This document shows positions 49,420 through 61,664 of a DNA stretch of 64,000 nucleotides, piece by piece (the first letter of the stretch is position 1; every line of letters starts with the position of its first letter). This DNA comes from Mesocentrotus franciscanus (Eukaryota; Echinodermata; Echinoidea; Camarodonta; Strongylocentrotidae). The translations under genes and the position numbers were made by a program. Location: contig CP137686.1 of NCBI GenBank assembly GCA_037976565.1, positions 27,934,626-27,998,625 of the forward strand, given 5' to 3'. The notes beneath the pieces were generated by a model that saw only the letters and a program-made list of their open reading frames with translations, had not been told where the DNA came from and ran no database searches.

Positions 49420-52400
49420 TGCAACTGAATACAACGTAAACTATAACAACAACAGAAGCAATTAGTTGATTGTCAGCAAACGATGACAAATGTAAGTAGA
49501 CCTATTGCAAATAGACCTTAATGTTTCTGCCACTTCGCGCTACGCTTCAGAACTGCTGTATGGTAATGTGGGGTCACAAGATATATGTGCCCCTCCATTT
49601 GAGCTCAGAAAAAGAATAAAAAATGGGGAGTGTTTGGACATATGAGAGAGAGAGCAGAGAGAGAGAGAGAGAAAGAAAGAGAGGGAGTTGTGCGTTGCGC
49701 CCCCCTCAACTAAACTCGGGCTACGCCACTTTCAGAGACCATTTGAAGCACAATCTTCAGTGAAATTTTCTCTCCAAGGTTCTAACATGGATTTACAAAG
49801 CTTCCACGGGACTGGTTTATTCTTCACAATAGGCCTATACAAGTTTCTGGATAAAATTTATCCCACTATACAAGATACAGGGAGACATATAATTACCCTC
49901 CTTCTCAAACGATCCCTTCTGTCCACACCTTAGCCTTCATAAGCTAAATGGAACAATTCTCAATCCTGCCCCCTATACAGTCAATGTCCATCTGAATCAA
50001 TACCGAGTACAAGCCAAACAAAAACCGTTTATTGATCAGAAAACCCTTGGAATGCTTGCAGAGGGCTTAGAGCCTAAGTTCCATGCACGTTTTTTTCCCC
50101 TCATAATAACTATCACTAAACTCTGCTCACCATTAATTGATATTAATCGGTAAGTAAACGTGCTGTTTGCTTGTAGTGAAGCACGAATAGGGTGATATCA
50201 GTGAGCATACATTATTTCACTTTGTTTGAAAACAATTATATCGGTAAGAATCAACAATTGAGGAATAATGTTTTCTGTCGGTGTTGTATTTGCCTCTTGT
50301 TTTTCTGAGATTTCTGAGTGCGTTTCGTAAACGAACTTCAAAGAAAAATACCCTATCCACAAATTATACTTTTGAAAGAGGATTAGAATACAGGTGATGT
50401 ATTTATCATCCCTTTCCCATTCCCGTTAGTCAAAATTTCCTTTTCCAAACGGGGAGGGGGAGGGCCGGGTGGCAATTGTCCCATAATATTTCATTTGCAC
50501 ATTATTCCGTAGACAAAAACTAGATTTATATCTGTCCATTATCCACCACAATCGTTCCTTCGACCCCCTATAACATGAACACGGCTTGTTTTGCCAATGA
50601 AACCTCTGCACTTTCGAGCGAGTTCACGAGAATGAATGAAAAGACCTGCCAAAAATTATGAAAGGATATTTTGTCAAATATCAGTTCTACTATTCAGCCT
50701 CGCGCTATGACAACAATCACCATTTTTCCTCGGCTACCCTCACCAGACCCCTTGCGTATATAATCCAGCCATGTTTCAGCTACTTCTATAATAATTGTAC
50801 AGGGCATGTTCGAGAGAAGCCTTTCAAAGGGATTTTTTTTTCTTTCTTTGCCCTTGTTTGTTGTATTCTTGCTGTGTCCTATATCCCCTCGAGTGTATGC
50901 TGAAAACTTGCTTTTGTCGGGGGAACTATTCAATTATTTCACGGCTCGCTGGACGATGGGGCGAAATATAACGAGTTGATTTGTCCAAAAGATAATTCCA
51001 CTCTTTGCGAACACAAAACAAAACAAAAACAAAATCGGATCTCTATGTGCTCCGACTCTCCGAGAGGTGTAATCATATTTGATTTATAGATAGGAAGAGG
51101 ACTCTTTACTTAGAGCAAAAAGACGAGTTACATTTTGGAAGAGGGGCGCTTATTTTACAGACAAAATTCGATGAAAACTTGCAAGTGTTCGCGACCGACC
51201 GGGGCTGTGTTTCAGTTTGACCATGGTTTTGACTTTGAACGCGCACACATTTTGACAATAGCGTACGTGATTCTATTGGTGGAATGCATTAGTGGACTTT
51301 TCATCCCAAATCCGACTTCTCGGATGACAGTTCAAAAGTTAGATGCGAGAGCTGATGACTCCTGACCCCGAATCGTGCTGGGTCTCGAGGAAAAAGCGTC
51401 CATTTCTATCAGATGTTCTTCCCAAGATGATAAGTCGTTGGTGAGATTACTAAATCGTCTGCATAAACACTGATAATCATGGTATTTTGAGAAACATGAT
51501 CGCCATAGCACCTTTGTTTTAATTGAGGATTTCGAAGATTTTTGCCAGAGACATGCCATAGATTTTGCCAATAACATGCGTCGGATAGATTTGTAATACA
51601 TGTCATTTGAGTTGGATTACTACTAAGAAGATTCACTTTACCTCTTCAGATGCTTCGTTTTACAAATTCATAACTTTGAGTTTGAACGTGGTGTAATATC
51701 ACAGAAGAGATCGCAGCATGTGACTGTCCAGTATAAAACCGACAATTCGGTCAGTGGCGCGTTGGAGCTGGTATATTTCACCTACAACTTGTCGTCTGTA
51801 TGCAGGTGTTGTTGTTTTCGTACCCATGAACGAGGCATTGAACTCCCATTTGAGGGGTAATTACCCTAGCTTATAGGAGGGTGTAAGGATCGGGAGGGGT
51901 GTAAAGACTGCCATGGATATAGGTGTGGACATTAATCAAAATCACGGTAAGCGCAGAAGAGATAGTAGAAATGACGTGCCATATTAAATGAATACGAAAG
52001 ACAATAGCATGCGCTCAGCTTGTTTTGTGATCGATACGAACGAAATTGTGGTATTGTGATATAGCAATGCATATCGCTGATGCTAATAATGGTGGTGATG
52101 GTGATCATAATGGATTGTGGTGGTGATATGGTGGGCTGGTGGGCGGTTGGTGTTGGTGTTGGTGGTGGTGGTGGAGATGGTGACTGAGATGTTGATGATG
52201 ATAATGGTAAGGATGCTGATGATGACGAATGCATGGTCATGATGATGAAAGATGTGTTGATATAAAAAATGCCTGATCCCAGATTAATCAATCTTGAGTT
52301 GTGATTGCGAAAGTGCAATTTGCAAGTCAAATGACTTTAAGTAGGCCCGAATCCTTTATAAATGTAAGGGCAAATAGATTGCACTCTTATAGCTTGAATT

Positions 52401-53560
52401 TTCTAAGTTAAGCATAATGCGAACAAAAGTAGCGAAAGCATGCTAAAATCCTCAGACCTACGCGAAAATAACCCCGGGTGGCTCTGTTGCATTGATAAAG
52501 ACGGAAGAATAAATAATCTTAAATAGAAGTAACATTTATATCCTCGAATCAGTCAATATACAGAGAAACATAAGAAATACACAGTTTGTTACAGGTGGGT
52601 TATATTTCATTTCATTTATTACATTTAGATGGAAAATAATATCAACAACACCCCCCCCCCCTCGATGGGTGTATAAGGGTAGATGGGGATTATGTCCTAT
52701 TTCGGACCACAACAACATTATTATTGGTTGGTCAAGATATCCATATAGTTCAGACATACCAGATTAACTTCGGATCTATAATTTATTTTCTCTAAAACTG
52801 ACTGGTGTTCGTTAGCAGTTATAATTCATCACATATTTCATTTAATTCCGACAATAATTCAATCTATTTTTTGTTAGTAGAAGGGAAGTGAACGATTGCA
52901 TGAAAACAAGAAGGACAGATATGTAGAGCATAACGTATGGGGTAGAAATCTATGACTGGAAACCGCAAATGACTGACATGTTGATTTGATAAATATTCAA
53001 AGAAAAAACAAACAAACATACACATAATACATTAGACTAGTCAATCATCAACCGCGTATGAAATCCATTGTAATGTACGTTACTTCATGATATTTGACCT
53101 TTTTGGGAGGGGGCAGAGAAGGAACCTCAGATGTGATTCGTACAAATAAGGGATGAGTGACCCCATTTTACAGCACAATCTGGCATACCTTAAAAAATAC
53201 ACAGAAAGTGTGCCCCAAGTTTGTTCTTCTGGTCTCAAAATGTATGTATTTGACCCCCAAAACACCTGAAAATGCCATAACTTTTGTTGTTGCTTATCAG
53301 ACAGTTCTTGTTGTAAATAAGCGCCTAAAAGAATATTCCATCTATTGCTTGTCATAGATTTTTCGGAATTGTGCCCTGCCGCCCCCCCCCCCGGAGAATC
53401 GTGGACCCAATTCTCCTCTTTAACCATCTCATTTTCTTGACTCAAATAATTTCATCATTCTTATACAATGTGTAAATGAATACGATAGTAGAACGAATAA
53501 CAAAGTACAAATATGAATCTAAATCATCTTAACAGTGCAACATTTTTTTTCATTCATTTC
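49420..53560. other. Intron of the unidentified plus-strand gene, non-coding
   Basis: No further exon with a matching phase was found between 48510 and 53566. Contents: an AG-rich run (49644-49686), a GGTGAT/GGTGGT triplet-rich stretch (52085-52250), and poly-C runs near 52650 and 53380. Confidence 0.4.
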
Positions 53561-53566
53561 CCTCAG

Positions 53567-53804
53567 ACAATTTCTTCAATAAAGCTGTAGCCAACCAAAA
53601 CGCATCTACACCGAACACATCTTCTCATAGTACGAGCAGCGAATCACCCACCGATTCCAAGAAGATAAAGCTGCTCGACAACGACTTCCTCGACGACTCT
53701 GTCTTTGATGACCACGCCAATGACGACCATGACGATTACGAAGTCGATGATGATGATGATGACGGATCTTCCAGTGTCAGCCGTGAAGACGGATTTGTAA
53801 AAAG
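53567..53804 (+). CDS. Unidentified plus-strand gene, acidic exon
   Basis: The acceptor TTTCCCTCAG and donor GTAACT bound 238 bases. The open frame gives NFFNKAVANQNAS, a Ser/Thr-rich stretch, KKIKLLDNDFLDDSVFDDH, and a run of Asp residues (DDDDDDG) before SREDGFVK. It starts with two and ends with two bases of split codons, matching both neighbours. Codon use is GC-rich at third positions (GAC, TTC, CTC) unlike the flanking AT-rich DNA, which supports real coding. The content suggests a flexible acidic cytoplasmic or nuclear region. No domain is recognised. Confidence 0.65.
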
Positions 53805-54064
53805 GTAACTTTATGAAGTTGACTGATTTACTTTTACTCGTAGAGAAAACCATTCTACGTCGCATTGTTAATCATTCTTGTTTTAACACATATTCTCTTT
53901 TGTTGATCCTTCATATTTTAATTCTCCTTACACATTAGTTTTTACCGGTTATATTCTCTTTGTTTCATCTGCTTCCTTTTTATATTCTTTTCTTTTTCTT
54001 TTTCTTCTATATCTTCTTTTCTTCTACTTCTTCTTCTTCTTTTTCTTCTACTTCTTCTCCTTAA

Positions 54065-54413
54065 AGGCATCGTTTAACAATGTTAGATCTGAAATGCATG
54101 GCCCTACGTGTTATCAGTGTCTGTGATATGGTGTAATATTGAAGCCCTAAAAAAATGGCGCTTCAAAATGATTATGAAGTGCTTCAAAAAAGTTTTATCA
54201 TACTCATTTTCCCCAATAGACTGTAGTGTTATAAAAACCGTTAGGAAAACGAAAAATGAAATTTCGATTTCCAATCATAAATATCTTGATAATCAGACAG
54301 GCGATCGGCTTGTAAAAGTCATGGGATTCCTGACTGACCTAAAGGTTTCTAATTATGATTGCAGCATGAGCTAAATCCAGGATTTTGTTTCAGAATCTGA
54401 GGCAATGTTACCA
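54065..54413. mobile_element. TTAA-flanked MITE, intact relative of the 25756-26574 copy
   Basis: TTAA at 54061-54064 and 54414-54417 bound a 349-bp element with weakly inverted ends. Its body is homologous to 25756-26086, and it lacks the 469-bp insertion present there. Confidence 0.75.
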
Positions 54414-54419
54414 TTAAGT

Positions 54420-56250
54420 TTACCATTTTCACCCTTTAGCAATTGGTATATATTACGCACTTTTTATCCCAAGCAAAATGTTTGTCAAGGAAAAGTTTGA
54501 GAGTTAACAACAAAAGCGAGAATATCGTTTTGTTACACTTTTTCGAACAAAAATTTATCAGTTTCTTGAATACGGCATAAAATAACTGGAATATATAGAA
54601 GGTTATTGTAATTTTGCTTTAAATTTAATATGGGAAGCTAGAATGAAATAAAACGTCATTTTAGCCCATAAACTTTCTTGTAAAACTTTCATTAAACAAC
54701 AAATTGTTCATGAGGCTCTGCATACACGAAACACCACATGACCTTAACAATTGCTTTTTATATGGAATTTTGAGATCATTTCGGCCCCTGTTTTTCAGTA
54801 ACTTGATACGATATACAGATCGAGTAGTCAAAGATTATCAAATACACCACAAGTAAGAAATGATTTCATTCAGACACCTACGCAAACACGCCACTATCGT
54901 GCCCATTGCAATCAAAAAGAGGGTTCGGAAAGTTAAACACCAAAATTCAAAGCAACTTCTCACTTGAAAAGTTAGGAAAACATTGGCAACCTTGTGCGGC
55001 CATTTCCATTCTATGAAATACCAGCAGATAGGAACGAAAGAGTTTGTCACTCGAGAAAAATAAACCCCACTTTTGAGAATAGTATGCGATATGGAAGAAT
55101 GGGTTTTGTATCAGCTAGCCTTTCGTCCAGACCTTGCAGAAGACAATTGCAACATTTTCCCCTATACATTTATTCAGGTTTATACTGCCCTCAAAATTAA
55201 CCAAGCGGTTGTACTGATTCCTTTGCTAGAGGGATAAATAAACTCAAGGTATTAATTTGTACCTGGCGTTTATAATAACTTGCAGGCCTGTATTGTAAAA
55301 CAAGACAATAATACAATGTGTACATATTATAGATCCTTTTTTATAAACAGATTTGACTTGAAATGAGGCTTTATTTGACATTCCACTTGTGTGAAAGGCA
55401 AATTCCTTGTACACCGCAGACGTTTTCTTTGATTAATTTTTGTGAGAATATTATTTTTGGAAGATAAAAAGGTGTGATACTATTATGAATGGGGTCTGAT
55501 AGAATTGTAAAGTCAAAACTGACAACCGTTGACTGTTAAAAGTTAATTATTTGATTTAATTCCAGACATCGGCCGTGTCTCCGTTTATAATTATGGTGAT
55601 GAAATAGCCTCTACCATGGTCTGTGGGGTAGATAAGGGGGCGCAGGGGTGTGTGCCCTTGAGTCGAATGGCGATAGAGAAAACAAACAAAAGAAAAGAAA
55701 GAGAAGGAAAAGGAAGGGTGGGCAAGGTAACTTGAAAATAAAATAATCTGCGATAGAGGTATAGCACCCCCCCCCTCAACATCCTCCCTCAAATCGGTGG
55801 CTCTGTTAATTCGCATTTCATCAACCTAGTTAGTTCGGTGCCCCCTCCCTAATGATTGAAGTGCCCCTTGAAAGTACGGACCCACGCTCTGCCACAACAA
55901 TGGTGCAGGGGAAAGATATAGAAACGTGAAAAAGGTGTGATCTTTGCAGGGACCGTGAAAATCAGTGGCGTCGCACAAGGATAATACCGGGGAACGTACC
56001 CCTTTGTATGGTAAAATGGCAATAACAAAAAAGGGCAATTTTAAAAAAAAATGAGAGAAGGCAATTAACGTGAAAAGAAGATGATACGCCCTCCGTCAGC
56101 CCCTTTTACTCACTTGATGCGCCCTTTGTTTTGTCACATTGCATATAGGCCTACCTAATATTCCCGGTCCCCCCGGCCCCATAGCACCAGTGCCAACTCA
56201 GAGACTGGATCCTTACTATACGCCACTATTTAGCACAAATAATGACGCCT
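54420..56250. other. Intronic non-coding stretch
   Basis: I see no exon here. The segment 55800-56160 has CGCCCCTTT/GTGCCCCTT fragments related to the repeat elements at 33547 and 56326. Confidence 0.35.
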
Positions 56251-56255
56251 CGTGT

Positions 56256-57590
56256 GCAGTGGCGTAATGAGCAAAAACTTTTTTGGGGTCAGAATAAAAT
56301 CCTTATCACCACCAAGTAGCATAATGCAGGGGCGGCGAAGCGTATTCTAAAATAGGGAGGGGGCACCAACAAAAAAGGGCACTTTCTGGAAAAAAGGGGC
56401 ACCTACAAAGGGAAACATCAACAAAACCTACACAATTTTTAGACATTGGTATTTACCCCTACATCGTCATATTTGTTTCTTTCTTTACGTGGTACAAGAT
56501 ACTGCTTAATTAAGCAACATACTTTGCAGTTGAGTGTGATGGTCTGAATATTAATTATCGAGTGAGCGAAGCAAGCAAGCAAAATTTTAAAGATTTGTGA
56601 GGTCCCAGTGCAAAATATAACATCTTATAAGGAAGACAAAAAAAACCCTGATGAGTATCATGCACAATCTAATGAAGAAAGACTGAAAAGTTCTTTTACA
56701 AGTATCATAATTAATAAATGCTAGCGAGCGTAGCGAGCGAGCTCTAGGGAAAATTAAAGAAAATGGGGCTCTAAGTCGCCTTGGGCTGCATGTTATGGAG
56801 TAAGGAAAAGTAGGCACTTATCAAAAGGGAAAAGGACAGTTATTAGAAAAGAAAAGGTGCTCGTTTCAAAGTAAAAAGGTCAATTATCAGAGCCTTCAGA
56901 GGTGACAATGGCACTTCTTGCACCTGAAAAGGGACACTCAACAGAAATGAACAAAGGCACTTGTGAGAATGGAAATGGGGAATCTGTTGAAGGAGAAGGG
57001 CACCTATCAGATCTTAATAGGGGCATTTATCAGATGTTAAAATGGGCATTTTGAAAAGGGGGAGGGGCTCATATAAACAAGGAAAAGAGGCACTTATCCA
57101 ATGGAAATATGGTATTTATTAGAAAGAAAAAGGGGCAAGTGTCAAAATAAAAGGGGCACTTATCAGGGGTGAAAAGTGGCATTTAAGAGAAAGCGAAGGG
57201 GGTTCTTATTAAGAAGGAAAAAGTATACTTATTAAGAAGGAAAGGTGGCACGAGTCAAAGTAAAAAAGGGCAAAAATATCAGAAGTGAAAAGGGGAATTT
57301 CTCGCACCTGAAAAGACGTACTCACCAGAAATGAAAAGAGAGGAAAATGACAGTTATTAGAAAAGAAAAGGGGCACTTCTCCCATGAAAAAGGGGTTTTT
57401 AGGGGGCTACCTGAAATAGTGGGGGCACAGTGCCTGGCATAATGGGCAAAAATGAGAGAAAAATCCGGAAAATCATGTCATTTCAGCAACATTTGTAAAT
57501 CACTGGTATCGAATTAGAAATAAACCACGTTTAAATTTTATTTGGGGGGTCAACTGCCCCCAAGCCCCCCCCCCATCAGTACGCCAGTGC
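56256..57590. mobile_element. Outer element with GCAGTGGCGTA ends and 6-bp target duplication
   Basis: The left end GCAGTGGCGTA and right end (complement) GCACTGGCGTA are flanked by TCGTGT on both sides (56250-56255, 57591-57596). Its end resembles that of the 128-bp element at 44778. Most of its length is a second element inserted at 56326-57436; without it the outer element would be about 220 bp. Confidence 0.75.
56326..57436 (-). mobile_element. Nested element of degenerate GGGGCACTT repeats
   Basis: This is homologous, in opposite orientation, to 33547-34824; both start with CAGGGGCGGCG followed by a GGGGGGCACCAAC block and the AAAGTGCCCC-type array. GCATAAT flanks both sides (56319-56325, 57437-57443) as a target duplication inside the outer element. 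No protein is encoded. Confidence 0.8.
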
Positions 57591-58028
57591 TCGTGTGTAA
57601 CGACAGCTAAATAGGAGGTTGAGTTCTCGAAGAGATGAAAAATAATTTGTGAAGTTTCTTTGTCCTTCGAACTTACTTAGGAAGAATTAATAGCCTATAA
57701 TAGTAGAAAATAAAGTACATTGCTCTTCAAATACCCCAATGTTCGATATAATTATGACTGGAATCAGGGTAAATATTTAGTTTGGACCGAACTTTCATGC
57801 CACATGCATGTGTAGTCCCTTATACCCATTTCTGTGTGCATTGCAATAGCTTTTCCAATATCTTCCTGAGATTGCTTTCACCATAATGAACGCATGACCA
57901 TTTACTCAACATTATCTTCAAAATGAAGAGCATGGACGTAGCCTACGGTGTCAATGGAATTTTGATTTTCGTCCCTCACCAATCATGCCAATACTTCCTT
58001 GAGGCTTGACCGATACGAGTGTTACCAT

Positions 58029-58334
58029 CAGTGGCAGATCCATAGCCAAAAACAGGTAAAAACACACTTTTTGAAAAAAAGAAGTTGGGCCCTCCTGGCG
58101 CCCAAGGGGTGGCGGAAAAAATAACCCTTACCGTAGGGAAATTTTTTTTCGGGTGCCAAAAAAAAAAAATTGTGCTCACTACTCCTGGCGCCCAAGTGAA
58201 AAAATTACCCTTCCCGGAGGAATTTTTCACTACCCCCACTGAGCGAAAAATCGGCCGGCACGATTTTCAAATTTTCGCACGAAGTGGGCCCCTTTTTAGG
58301 CCCCCTCCCTTGCCGCCGGCTGGATCCGCCCCTG
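58029..58334. mobile_element. CAGTGGCAGATCC-ended element, 306 bp
   Basis: The left end CAGTGGCAGATCC and right end (complement) CAGGGGCGGATCC are inverted. TACCAT stands left of the element and again two bases beyond the right end, a probable 6-bp target duplication. Inside, a block with CTCCTGGCGCCCAAG occurs twice. It is the same family type as 44778-44905. Confidence 0.65.
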
Positions 58335-58976
58335 GCTACCATTACACTAGGCCTATGTATTTACCTTCTCCTGAAATATTATCCTTCCCAGAGGAGCAAT
58401 ATCTATTCAAATCTAAACAAACTTCTCAGCAACATGCTGAGAAAATCCTTGATAAATTTAATAAATTAAAGTGGTCTTAAATATATGTTCAATGGGCAAA
58501 TAAGGTTAAAATGGTCTCTCCTTTCTATTCTCTCCGCTTCTCCCTCTCTTTCTGGCCCCTTATCTTATCCTAATCCGTTAATACGTTTCTTTACGGGTTT
58601 ATCACTTGGAAGTACATTGGGGAAACGTATTTAACCCTCTTTATTATTGCATTGACGTACTTATTGATCTGCAACCTTTCCTATTGATGTTTCGAATATG
58701 ACCCAGAAAGAGCAACATTTTACCACAAAACATTATTCTTTCATTTCGCACAACAGTCATCGGATGGCGCTTTTGTCATGTTTGTGTTGCGATATGTAGG
58801 CGGCTTATCTATAATTTCCTTTTTCATGACCAAACTCATGATTTATTAGTCTTCCCTCATGCAGTCTTCACAATTCACAAAGGAATCTGTCAACCATACA
58901 TTCCTGCCAACCAAAAGCCACTATCAGATCAAATGGCCTCACCTTACACAAATCTCGTCTATTCTTAACCACGCAG

Positions 58977-59177
58977 GCGAATTGCACGGTGGGAGCGACT
59001 CTCTCAGGGCGAGGACCTCGACGTCACAGGACCAGTCAACCAAGCCCAAGCATCGCTTGAGTTAGGGCAGCGAGACGTGCCAGCGCCTGTAGTCATCCCG
59101 CCGACGTTTCTTCACGGCCACGGGTCCGTATCGCTTCGTGAGAATTCTCAGGCGGAAAGCCGGTTCTCCTTTATAAG
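58977..59177 (+). CDS. Unidentified plus-strand gene, third recognised exon
   Basis: The acceptor TTAACCACGCAG and donor GTAATT enclose 201 bases. The single open frame gives 66 residues, including RIARWERLSQGEDLDVTG and PAPVVIPPTFLHGHGSV. It completes the Arg codon left by the exon at 53804 and itself ends on AG, which the next exon completes with G. The DNA is CpG-rich compared with the flanks, as in the neighbouring exons. The other two frames contain stops. Confidence 0.6.
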
Positions 59178-59367
59178 GTAATTTCCTTGTAACACGTCAT
59201 CATCGGATTAGAACAAAAGATTCATTAGAGAATATCGTAGTTTCCATTGATCAGAATATTTAGAAAGAGTAAATAATGAAAACGTAATGTGCACTGCAGT
59301 GATGGTACGATTTTCAATGTTAGTGGAAAACATGGATATCATTCCCCCCGGGCGCCTGGCACAATTA

Positions 59368-60500
59368 CAGGTAAGATAGGCCTACAAGCCTCCTAAAAGT
59401 ATTGAGGTATGAATATATATGTATATTCAAATCTCTTCTACTTGTACGGAGGTTCAATATTTCTTGTGTTTGGGTGTATTTTCTCGAACTCCGAGCGGAA
59501 TTAAAAACTTTCTTATTTGTTTATTCATCTTTATTCAAGAAAATATACATATAACATAATGATAAAGATGACACAAAACCCAGGACAGAGATTTGAATTA
59601 CATGTCATTGTATGCATCTCATGCAGGGTAAAACTTATCTAACTTATCAAACTTTCTTATATACATATAGAGTGTAGATAATATCGAAGTTCTGAAAAAG
59701 TAATGAAGAAAAGTTGTCAAAGTTTTTTTTGTTTTGGGGGTGGGACACGATAAGTCAGGCTTTGACGGAGGAGGGGTGTACCCGTGTTAGAGGAGCATTC
59801 AAGGTAGGCCTATAATCTATTCTTTGAATAGATATGGATCTTAATTATTCTAAGTAACCTTTATTCATTCATTCGTCAAGATTCCAAATCAATCGGAAGA
59901 TTGATCAATCAATAAAATATCCAAAGTGTTGATAATTATGAAACTCATAACAAGGATAAAATCACTGGGTGTACATGTCAACTTGATTAAAAACACGTTA
60001 TTTAATATCTAAACTGTAGATTTTAGGTACATATATATATATATATACACACTGTATCATGTGTGTGTATTCCCCCATGGCAAAGTAATATGTAAGATAA
60101 GCCTATAAGCCTCCTAAAAGACAGGAGGTATGAATATTCATATATAATTATATATGTGTGTGTGTGTGTGTATTTATCGAATTTCTGAAAAATAAGGGGA
60201 AAAGTTGTAAAAGTTTTCTTTTGCGGGGGGGGGGGCACTATGTGTTTAGGGGGGGGGTTTACCCCTGTCAGGAGTGCATTTAAGGAAGGCCTATATACTC
60301 TATTCTTTAAAAAAAATGGGGACCCTAATCATTCTCAGTAACCTTTATTCATTCATCAACAATCCAAATCAATCGAAAGATTGATTAATCAATACTTATA
60401 CAAACCAAAAATCGAAATCAAAATAAGGAAAAAGTTACTGGGTGGTCTTGATTAAAAAAAAACACGTACATTAATATCTACGCTGTAGATTATAGGTACA
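59368..60500. repeat. Broken tandem duplication with an insertion in copy 1
   Basis: Shared landmarks are AGCCTCCTAAAAG (59389 and 60109), ACCTTTATTCATTCAT (59860 and 60341) and CTGTAGATT (60014 and 60484). The offset changes from about 720 to 470 bases, so copy 1 has gained about 250 bases near 59430-59680. Part of that insert, on the complement, reads GAATAAAGATGAATAAACAA, a LINE-type 3' end. Confidence 0.75.
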
Positions 60501-60585
60501 GGTGTTTTACTAAAGGTGTCATTAGAGGGACATTTGGAGTGAAAAAGACATTGTCATTAGGAGGACAATAATTCTACAGCCAAGT

Positions 60586-60622
60586 TTTAGGGTTAGGTTT
60601 AGGGTTAGGGTTAGGGTTAGGA
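60586..60622 (+). repeat. Interstitial telomeric TTAGGG tract
   Basis: Five to six TTAGGG units (with one TTTAGGG variant) lie in an otherwise non-telomeric context. Confidence 0.9.
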
Positions 60623-60854
60623 TTTTTACGATGCCGACGTAATGTACCCGACAGGATTTTTTATATCTTTATATGTATTATATATATATCTTTATGTCTG
60701 AGAATTTTTGTATTTAGTAGGTGGGTAATATTTCATTTTCAGTCTTCTAAATTGAAGACAATCGTAATGATTTTGTCAAAATTAACCAAAGGTAATTAGC
60801 CTTGTCCATCCTCTTTGAAATGTGCGAACATTACAATTACAAGATATATCATGT

Positions 60855-61273
60855 GGTTCTAGGACGCCTACACCCTGGACAACTTCCCCCTAGGACAACT
60901 ACCCCCGGACAACTATCCTAGGGGTAGTTTTCTGGGGGTAGTTGTCCGGGGTAGTTGTCCGGGAGTAGTTGTCCGGGGGTAGTTGTCCTAGGGGGAGTCG
61001 TCCTGGAGGGTGGTTGTCCTGAGGGTAGTTAGCTGGGGGTAATCATCCTAGAGGGTAATTGTCCCGGGAGTTAGTCGTCCTAGAGGGTGGTTGCCCTAGG
61101 GGGTAGTTGTCCTAGGGGGTAGTTGTCCAGGGGGTAGGTGTCCTAGGGGGAGTCGTCCTAGAGGGTGGTTGCCCTAGGGGGTAGTTGTCTTAGGGGGTAG
61201 TTGTCCAGGGGGTAGGTGTCCTAGGGGTGGTTATCCGGAGGGTGGTTGTCCAGGGGGTAGGTGTCCTAGAACC
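60855..61273. mobile_element. TU-like fold-back element made of GGGGTAGTTGTCCTA units
   Basis: The outer ends are inverted: GGTTCTAGGACGCCTAC on the left and GGTTCTAGGACACCTAC on the right (complement). The first 60 bases carry the unit as GGACAACTACCCC. After a centre near 60911 the orientation flips, and about 20 units of 15-17 bp (GGGGTAGTTGTCCTA variants) follow. This fits fold-back transposons with repeat-built arms known from sea urchin (TU). No target duplication was resolved. Confidence 0.75.
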
Positions 61274-61435
61274 GTTGGTCATGGAATTACCCTCCAGTTG
61301 ATTTCTCGAAAGTCTTTTCAGTTGTGTTTTTGATAAGTCATTATTTTAATGTAATTGTTTATGGTTAATGGCGTGATGCGATGTAATGTAAATGTGAATC
61401 ATTTATTGAGATATGATCAGTAATTTGGCGCAATC

Positions 61436-61664
61436 GGCCATTTTCGTAATGTTATCAAATTTAATGTACAAATCTTTGTTAAGTGCCTCGTTATAAATGA
61501 TTTCATTCACCTAATGGCTTGTCCTACCTATCAACACGTAATGTATGCAATTCGCATTCTGACTATTGAAATGAAATTATTCGTAACAGGTGAATGAAAT
61601 AATTTATAACGAGGCACTTAACAAAGATTTATGCATTAAATTTGATTACATTACGAAAATGGCC
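61436..61664. mobile_element. Fold-back MITE with 77-bp arms
   Basis: Arms 61436-61512 and 61588-61664 are complementary with few mismatches (GGCCATTTTCGTAATG versus CATTACGAAAATGGCC at the ends), around a 75-bp centre. It is non-coding. Confidence 0.85.

Noticed and set aside
51409..51636. VYADDLVIS on the minus strand, resembling a reverse-transcriptase YADD box
   Set aside because: No other RT motif (such as the PQG block) lies at the expected distance, and the frame closes soon after. I judge it chance or extreme decay.
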